Shown piece after piece: positions 35,031 through 38,993 of a stretch of DNA of 38,993 bases (positions within the stretch are counted from its first letter, which is position 1; each line of letters starts with the position of its first letter). The DNA lies in NCBI GenBank assembly GCA_026392035.1, contig JAPLCX010000026.1:1-38993 (forward strand), written 5' to 3'. The position numbers were made by a program, and so were the translations under genes. The DNA is from Candidatus Auribacterota bacterium (GTDB taxonomy: Bacteria > Auribacterota > Tritonobacteria > UBA1439). Under the pieces are notes generated by a model. It worked only from the letters and a program-made list of their open reading frames with translations. It made no database searches and was not told the origin of the DNA.

Positions 35031-35167
35031 ACCACAGATTAACACAGATGAATACAGATTATTAAGGCGGCAACAGGGTTTCTAGCCGCTGGCTGCTGGA
35101 ATGATCTTAATCCGCCCATTTTTCGTAATCCGCGGCTAAAAATGCCGTATTTGTGTTTATCTGTGGT
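35031..35167. repeat. Inverted-repeat element with ACCACAGAT arms
   Basis: ACCACAGATTAACACAGATG (from 35031) and its inverse partner at 35145-35167 (rc: ACCACAGATAAACACAAATA) match in about 20 of 23 bases. The 137-bp element lies between the DUF1116 and MdcA genes and its right arm ends 23 bp before the MdcA start. Degenerate arm-like sequence also precedes it (35000-35018). It is related to the element at 12759-12876. Confidence 0.78.
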
Positions 35168-35190
35168 TTACCGTTAAGGAGAATAATCCC

Positions 35191-36858
35191 ATGGCAGGGA
35201 AGGATTACCAGTCGCTCGCGCGAGATAAAGGAAAGCGTGTCGCTGCCGCGAGCCCGCTGTCGCTGGATGGCTCAAAGGTCGTCCCCCCAGATAGGGCAGC
35301 GGCGCTCCTCTACGCCGTCATACGTCCCGGAGACCGCGTCGCCATAGAGGGCAATAACCAGAAGCAGGCTGATTTTCTCGCGAGGATTCTCGCGGGCCTC
35401 GACCCGCGCAGGATTAACAGCCTGCACATGGTCCAGTCCTCGGTCGCGCTCCCGGAGCACATCGCCGTCTTCGAGCGGGGCATTGCCCGCGACCTCGACT
35501 TCGCCTTCTCCGGCCCCCAGGCGAAGGAACTCGCGCGCATCGTAAACGAGGGGAAGGTGAAGATCGGGGCGATCCACACCTACCTCGAGCTCTTCGGCCG
35601 CTACTTCGTGGACCGCACGCCGCGCGTCTCCCTCATCGCCGCGGAGCTCGCCGACGCGCGCGGCAATCTCTTTACCGGGTTCAACACGGAGGAGACGCCG
35701 ATCATCGCCGAGGCGACCGCCTTCAAACAGGGGATCGTCATCGCCCAGGTGCGCGAGATAACGGATGCCCTGCCGCGCGTGGATATCCCGGGAGACCAGG
35801 TGGACTTCGTCATCCCCTGCGGCTCATCTCCGTACATCGAGCCGCTCTTCACCCGTGACCCCGCGAAGATTACCGAGGCCCAGATTTTTATGGCGATGCT
35901 CGCCCTCAAAGGAATTTACCTCCCCTACATGGTCACCAACCTCAATCACGGTATCGGTTATGGTACGGCAGCAATCGAACTCCTCCTCCCCACCTACGGG
36001 GAAACACTGGGCCTCAAAGGGAAGGCCTGCACACACTGGATCCTCAACCCTCACCCCACCCTGATCCCGGCGATCGAGACGGGGTTTGTGGAGACCGTGC
36101 ACTCGTTCGGCAGCGAGCCCGGCATGGAGGAGTACGTCCGGGCGCGGAGCGACATCTTCTTCAACGGCCCCGACGGCAGCATGCGCTCCAACCGGCTGCT
36201 GTCGCAGGTCGCCGGCCTCTATGCGAGCGACATGTTCGTGGGCCTCACCCTCCAGATCGATGAGAACGGGAACAGCTCGACGGCGACCACAAACCGGATC
36301 GCCGGATTCGGCGGGGCGCCCAACCTCGGCGATAATCCAGGCGGCCGGAGGCACGCGAGCAGCGCCTGGCTCATGGCGGGGCGCGAGGACGAGGGTCGCA
36401 GGCGCGCCGTCGGAGGCCTGCCGCGCGGGCGGAAACTCGTGGTGCAGATCACCCCCACGCAGAGCGAGAAGAAAGGCATCCCGGTCTTCGTCGAGAAACT
36501 CGAAGCTGAAAAGCTCTTCGAGCAGAAGCTCTTCCCCCTCCCGCCGATTATGCTCTACGGAGATGTGATCACGCATATCGTGACAGAGAAGGGAATCGCG
36601 GTTTTGCACCGCTGCCCGGATCTCTCAACACGCCAGGCGGCGATCCGCGCCATTGCCGGGGATACGCCGGTGGGGCGGAAGGAGAAGAATGCGGAAACGG
36701 AGCAACTCAAGAAGCAGGGCATCGTTCTCTGTCCGGATGATATCGGCGTCAGGAGGGAAGAGGCGCAGCACTCGCTCCTCGCCGCGAGGAGCATCGCCGA
36801 TCTGGTCAGCGCTTCCGGAGGCCTCTACAAGCCTCCCGCACGCTTCCTCCCCGTTTAA
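35191..36858 (+). CDS. mdcA: Malonate decarboxylase alpha subunit-like CoA/ACP transferase
   Basis: Full-length (555 residues) and clearly of the MdcA type: DRVAIEGNNQKQADFLARIL, FERGIARDLDFAFSGPQAKE, IGAIHTYLELFGRYFVDRTP, FNTEETPIIAEATAF, LPRVDIPGDQVDFVIPCGSS, IEPLFTRDPAKIT, NHGIGYGTAAIELLLPTYGE, HWILNPHPTLIPAIETGFVE, ARSDIFFNGPDGSMRSNRLL and RIAGFGGAPNLGDNPGGRRH are all present. In malonate decarboxylase MdcA exchanges acetyl for malonyl on the acyl-carrier subunit, and the isolated alpha subunit can act as a CoA-transferase. None of MdcB, C, D, E, G or H is nearby, so this protein probably works as a stand-alone transferase with the FdrA/DUF1116 pair. AAGGAG lies before ATG 35191. Confidence 0.92.
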   Translation: MAGKDYQSLARDKGKRVAAASPLSLDGSKVVPPDRAAALLYAVIRPGDRVAIEGNNQKQADFLARILAGLDPRRINSLHMVQSSVALPEHIAVFERGIARDLDFAFSGPQAKELARIVNEGKVKIGAIHTYLELFGRYFVDRTPRVSLIAAELADARGNLFTGFNTEETPIIAEATAFKQGIVIAQVREITDALPRVDIPGDQVDFVIPCGSSPYIEPLFTRDPAKITEAQIFMAMLALKGIYLPYMVTNLNHGIGYGTAAIELLLPTYGETLGLKGKACTHWILNPHPTLIPAIETGFVETVHSFGSEPGMEEYVRARSDIFFNGPDGSMRSNRLLSQVAGLYASDMFVGLTLQIDENGNSSTATTNRIAGFGGAPNLGDNPGGRRHASSAWLMAGREDEGRRRAVGGLPRGRKLVVQITPTQSEKKGIPVFVEKLEAEKLFEQKLFPLPPIMLYGDVITHIVTEKGIAVLHRCPDLSTRQAAIRAIAGDTPVGRKEKNAETEQLKKQGIVLCPDDIGVRREEAQHSLLAARSIADLVSASGGLYKPPARFLPV

Positions 36859-36863
36859 GGATG

Positions 36864-37117
36864 CAGACGTATTACGGATCATGCCGGCGTCCATAATGTT
36901 ATAGACTGAACGACCCCCGGCTTTAGTCGGGGGATACTTCTCCCTCGTCCCCTTCGGGGACTTTGGGAAAGATTTCTTCGCCTCAAGGCGAGGGGTTTCA
37001 ACCATCCCCGATGGGGACACTAAAGATTCCTACCCGTCCCAGGCGGCTGCAGGCTGCAAAGGCGGAATAATTTCTTCATAACATATTCGGATCACGCACA
37101 ATATCTAATAGGTTCGG
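36864..37117. mobile_element. MITE-like element copy A, interrupted by a 114-bp insertion
   Basis: It begins with CAGACGTATTA (36864-36874), like copy B at 38622, and its second part (TTCCTACCCGTCC, CATAACATATTCG, GATCACGCA) follows copy B to about 37117, where the right end (TAATAGGTTCG) is degenerate. Between CATAATGTTATAGACT and AAAGATTCCTACCC, 114 bp are inserted. The 350-bp gap 36859-37208 is filled mostly by this element; beyond it I see only a perfect palindrome GTGAGGCCTCAC at 37182-37193. Confidence 0.75.
36908..37021. mobile_element. 114-bp hairpin-rich insertion (REP-like)
   Basis: This segment is absent from the sister element at 38622-38760. It contains CCCCCGGCTTTAGTCGGGGG, whose GGCTTTAG core resembles the REP units at 28315-28444; GTCCCCTTCGGGGAC, a perfect stem with a TTCG loop; CGCCTCAAGGCG; and ATCCCCGATGGGGA. 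ACT is found at both junctions (GACT before, CACT at the end), a possible 3-bp target duplication. Confidence 0.65.
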
Positions 37118-37208
37118 GTTTTTACTGCGGCCTGCGAGGCTCGAAGAGCGTAAGGATTTCTCAGGAGAGGTGCAGCGGCTGGTGAGGCCTCACTAAGGAT
37201 GGTGGACT

Positions 37209-38522
37209 CTAAAAGTCTGATACTGCGACCTTAAACGCCACATTCAATGCCAGCATAAGTTCTTCCATCGAAAATTCCCGATAATTAATACTCTCGAACG
37301 GCTTGTTCGCAAGTGCTATGCGCGGGAAGTAATGACCAATCCGTTTTTTGATCCCCGCCCTTGAATAGAACTGCCGCCATATCCATCGCAGGCCCTCATC
37401 CAGTTCCTCAGGAGACATATGTTTGGGATAGAAGGTAGCATACTGCCCGTTATACTTGGACAGGTCTTTCTCAAACAACCTGTTTTCCTGTTCCAGCTTA
37501 CGATACAAGTGTGATCCTTCGCCGGGGGACAGGGCTGAAAACAATGCCAAATCAATCTTGTTCTCTTCGGCAAACTCCAGCGTTTTGCTGAAGACATCCT
37601 TGCGGTCGGAATCAAACCCGAACATGAACGAGCCGTATACCGCAATCCCGGCGTCATGGATGCGCTGGATCCACTCCCGGTATTTCTTTGGATTGGCCCA
37701 GCCCTTGTTCACTTCTTTCAGGCCTTCCTCGCTCAATGTCTCAATACCGCAGAATAAAAACTTACAGCCGCTTTGGGCCGCTAGTTTTAATAACTCAGTA
37801 TCGGCAGCCCCGTCGAGGGTAAACTGACCACTCCAGGATATATTGAGCGGGATAAACTCTCGCAATAATTTTTTGACATAGATGCGGTTCCCCGCAATAT
37901 TATCATCGACAAAAAATATCATCTTATCGGCGAACTCGGCTACCTGAGCGACAACATCTTTGATGGGTCGCTGGCGCACTGTGCCACGGTAAAATTTTGT
38001 CACGGAACAATAATCGCATTGGTGCGCACATCCGCGACTTGTTTCCGTATGATAAAAGTCCAAGTGCTGGACAATTCCTTTATGTATGAATGGGATATCT
38101 TTCAAGTCAATATAGCCGCTGCTTTGATATCGTCGCTTGAGTCTGCCACGCCGGGCATCATCCAGCACCTGATGCCATAACGGTTCCCCCTCGCCGATTG
38201 CAATAGCATCTGCATGCGGGAGTGCCTTCTCCGGCCATAGGGTGGGATAGAATCCCCCCATAATAACCGGCACGCCGCGGCTGCGAAATTCCTGGGCTAT
38301 CCTGTTCGCTTGCGGCGCCACATGCAACATAACGGTAATACCGACGAGATCGGCAGGCTGGTCGTAATCGATATCTTGAGTATTTTCATCAATCATGGCA
38401 ACTTCAACATCTGAAGGCGTCAGGGACGCAAGGGTGGGCAAGGCCAGGGGAATGGAGTTCATGTATTTGACCGATGCCTGGCCTCTACCGCTGATTTTGG
38501 GATTGATTAAGAGCACTTTCAT
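37209..38522 (-). CDS. B12-binding-domain radical SAM protein
   Basis: A 437-residue radical SAM enzyme with an N-terminal cobalamin-binding-type domain (MKVLLINPKISGRGQ, LALPTLASLTP, DLVGITVMLHVAPQANRIAQ, PVIMGGFYPTLWPEKAL, ADAIAIGEGEP). The radical SAM core has the [4Fe-4S] motif Cx3Cx2C in TSRGCAHQCDYCSVTKFYRG, then FFVDDNIAGNRIYVKKLL, FLFCGIETLSEEGLKEVNKG and GIAVYGSFMFGFDSDRKDVF. A C-terminal helical part typical of the hopanoid- and bacteriochlorophyll-methylase-like group (DUF4070-type) follows. Such enzymes modify lipids, pigments or other small molecules, often by methylation; the substrate is unknown. It is the only minus-strand gene in the right half, is more AT-rich than its neighbours, and sits between two MITE copies. 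Confidence 0.88.
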   Translation of the reverse strand: MKVLLINPKISGRGQASVKYMNSIPLALPTLASLTPSDVEVAMIDENTQDIDYDQPADLVGITVMLHVAPQANRIAQEFRSRGVPVIMGGFYPTLWPEKALPHADAIAIGEGEPLWHQVLDDARRGRLKRRYQSSGYIDLKDIPFIHKGIVQHLDFYHTETSRGCAHQCDYCSVTKFYRGTVRQRPIKDVVAQVAEFADKMIFFVDDNIAGNRIYVKKLLREFIPLNISWSGQFTLDGAADTELLKLAAQSGCKFLFCGIETLSEEGLKEVNKGWANPKKYREWIQRIHDAGIAVYGSFMFGFDSDRKDVFSKTLEFAEENKIDLALFSALSPGEGSHLYRKLEQENRLFEKDLSKYNGQYATFYPKHMSPEELDEGLRWIWRQFYSRAGIKKRIGHYFPRIALANKPFESINYREFSMEELMLALNVAFKVAVSDF

Positions 38523-38563
38523 ATATTCTATGGACTGAGATGTTTAATGAAGCCTCACGCGCA

Positions 38564-38581
38564 CCATGCGATGCCGCATGG
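38564..38581. repeat. Hairpin upstream of the radical SAM gene
   Basis: CCATGCG-ATGC-CGCATGG is a perfect 7-bp inverted repeat about 40 bp upstream of the radical SAM start codon. It could be an operator or a remnant of a palindromic repeat. Confidence 0.4.
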
Positions 38582-38621
38582 CGTCGAACGGGTGGTTCCA
38601 CAACTGACTGTACCAAAAATG

Positions 38622-38760
38622 CAGACGTATTATGGATCACACAGGCGGGCATAATGTTGTAAACTAAATATTCCTACCCGTCCAATGCGTTTGTATGCCG
38701 CAAAGCTAGAATATTTTATCCATAACATATTCGAAGCACGCATGATATTTAATACGTCTG
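38622..38760. mobile_element. MITE-like element copy B with 11-bp terminal inverted repeats
   Basis: The ends CAGACGTATTA (38622-38632) and TAATACGTCTG (38750-38760) are perfect inverted repeats around a non-coding, AT-rich interior. The interior is homologous to 36864-37117 after removal of the insertion there. No clear target-site duplication flanks it. Together the two copies bracket the radical SAM gene in direct orientation. Confidence 0.78.
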
Positions 38761-38865
38761 GGGACTTTATTCACCTGTCCCGCCTCTGCGGGATCAGGTG
38801 CAGCGCAATTTTAGTATATCAAACTTTTTCTTTATCTCAAGCTGGCGATATGTGTCCAGCCAAAA

Positions 38866-38903
38866 TAGAAATGTCCCCTTCTTACCAAATTAGAAATGTC
38901 CCC
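38866..38903. repeat. Direct repeat TAGAAATGTCCCC
   Basis: The 13-bp sequence occurs at 38866-38878 and again at 38891-38903. Such AAATGTCCC motifs often mark ends of insertion sequences, so this may be an insertion-sequence scar, but no transposase sequence accompanies it. Confidence 0.55.
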
Positions 38904-38912
38904 ATGACTGTT

Positions 38913-38943
38913 CCCTCTCCCCCCAATGTCTGGGGGGAGAGGG
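38913..38943. repeat. Strong G/C hairpin, 12-bp stem
   Basis: CCCTCTCCCCCC and GGGGGGAGAGGG pair perfectly around the 7-base loop AATGTCT. It is followed by a TTAGGGTGAGGGGGG stretch typical of short dispersed intergenic repeats. Apart from the entries listed, I see no gene in 38523-38993. Confidence 0.7.
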
Positions 38944-38993
38944 TTAGGGTGAGGGGGGCTAGAAGAGATGTACTCTTCCCCTCACAGAGCCAC

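Noticed and set aside
36625-37020. Minus-strand frame running through the MITE and hairpin region into mdcA
   Set aside because: Half is antisense to mdcA and the rest is translated repeat hairpins; no gene features.

Overview
This window looks like part of the chromosome of an uncultured, moderately GC-rich bacterium, probably from a little-known candidate phylum. The evidence is ordinary bacterial housekeeping genes (uvrB, uvrC, rsmB, fmt, def, galE) mixed with DUF2298/'YYY' membrane proteins, DUF6485 and many short palindromic repeats. A lineage near Omnitrophota/Auribacterota would fit, but that is a guess from gene content; nothing in the window fixes the phylum. I see no rRNA, tRNA, CRISPR array or intact transposase gene.

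Left half (1-23.1 kb, all on the minus strand). In transcription order from about 23.1 kb downward: def-galE and a frameshifted HEAT-repeat protein; DUF1189 and a DUF192 lipoprotein in an overlapping pair; fmt and rsmB; a secreted PQQ-propeller/TPR protein just upstream of uvrB; uvrC; an HD-GYP response regulator; a small cysteine-rich DUF6485 protein; and a cell-surface glycosylation block. That block holds a stand-alone YYY protein and a 1953-residue protein that joins a GT2 glycosyltransferase, a PMT/ArnT-like GT-C transferase, a second YYY domain and an NHL propeller. At the left edge lies a separate NHL lipoprotein gene cut by the window. It shares an exactly identical 131-bp tract with the fusion, and decayed DNA (an NHL tail scar and a broken HepT-like gene) lies between the two.

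Right half (23.4-36.9 kb, all on the plus strand) is an acyl-CoA and carboxylic-acid island: a CaiB/BaiF CoA-transferase; split methylmalonyl-CoA mutase (large and B12 subunits); the MeaB chaperone GTPase; methylmalonyl-CoA epimerase; a tungsten-type aldehyde:ferredoxin oxidoreductase; a frameshifted calcium-motif propeller-like protein; then FdrA, DUF1116 (YlbE) and a full-length orphan malonate decarboxylase alpha subunit (MdcA). The mutase set interconverts succinyl-CoA and (R)- or (S)-methylmalonyl-CoA. The rest could activate, exchange or release CoA from dicarboxylic or short-chain acids. FdrA and YlbE are known as two of three parts of an oxamate carbamoyltransferase; here the third part is absent and an MdcA-type transferase stands next to them. 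This is the best candidate in the window for an undescribed system.

Repeats are a marked feature of the right half: a four-unit GTAG-type REP array after the epimerase gene, two hairpin elements with ACCACAGAT-type arms, an AT-rich element with GGGACACTCTTT ends, and two copies of a 139-bp MITE-like element on either side of a B12-binding radical SAM gene (37.2-38.5 kb, minus strand). One of these MITE copies has been split by a 114-bp hairpin-rich insertion.
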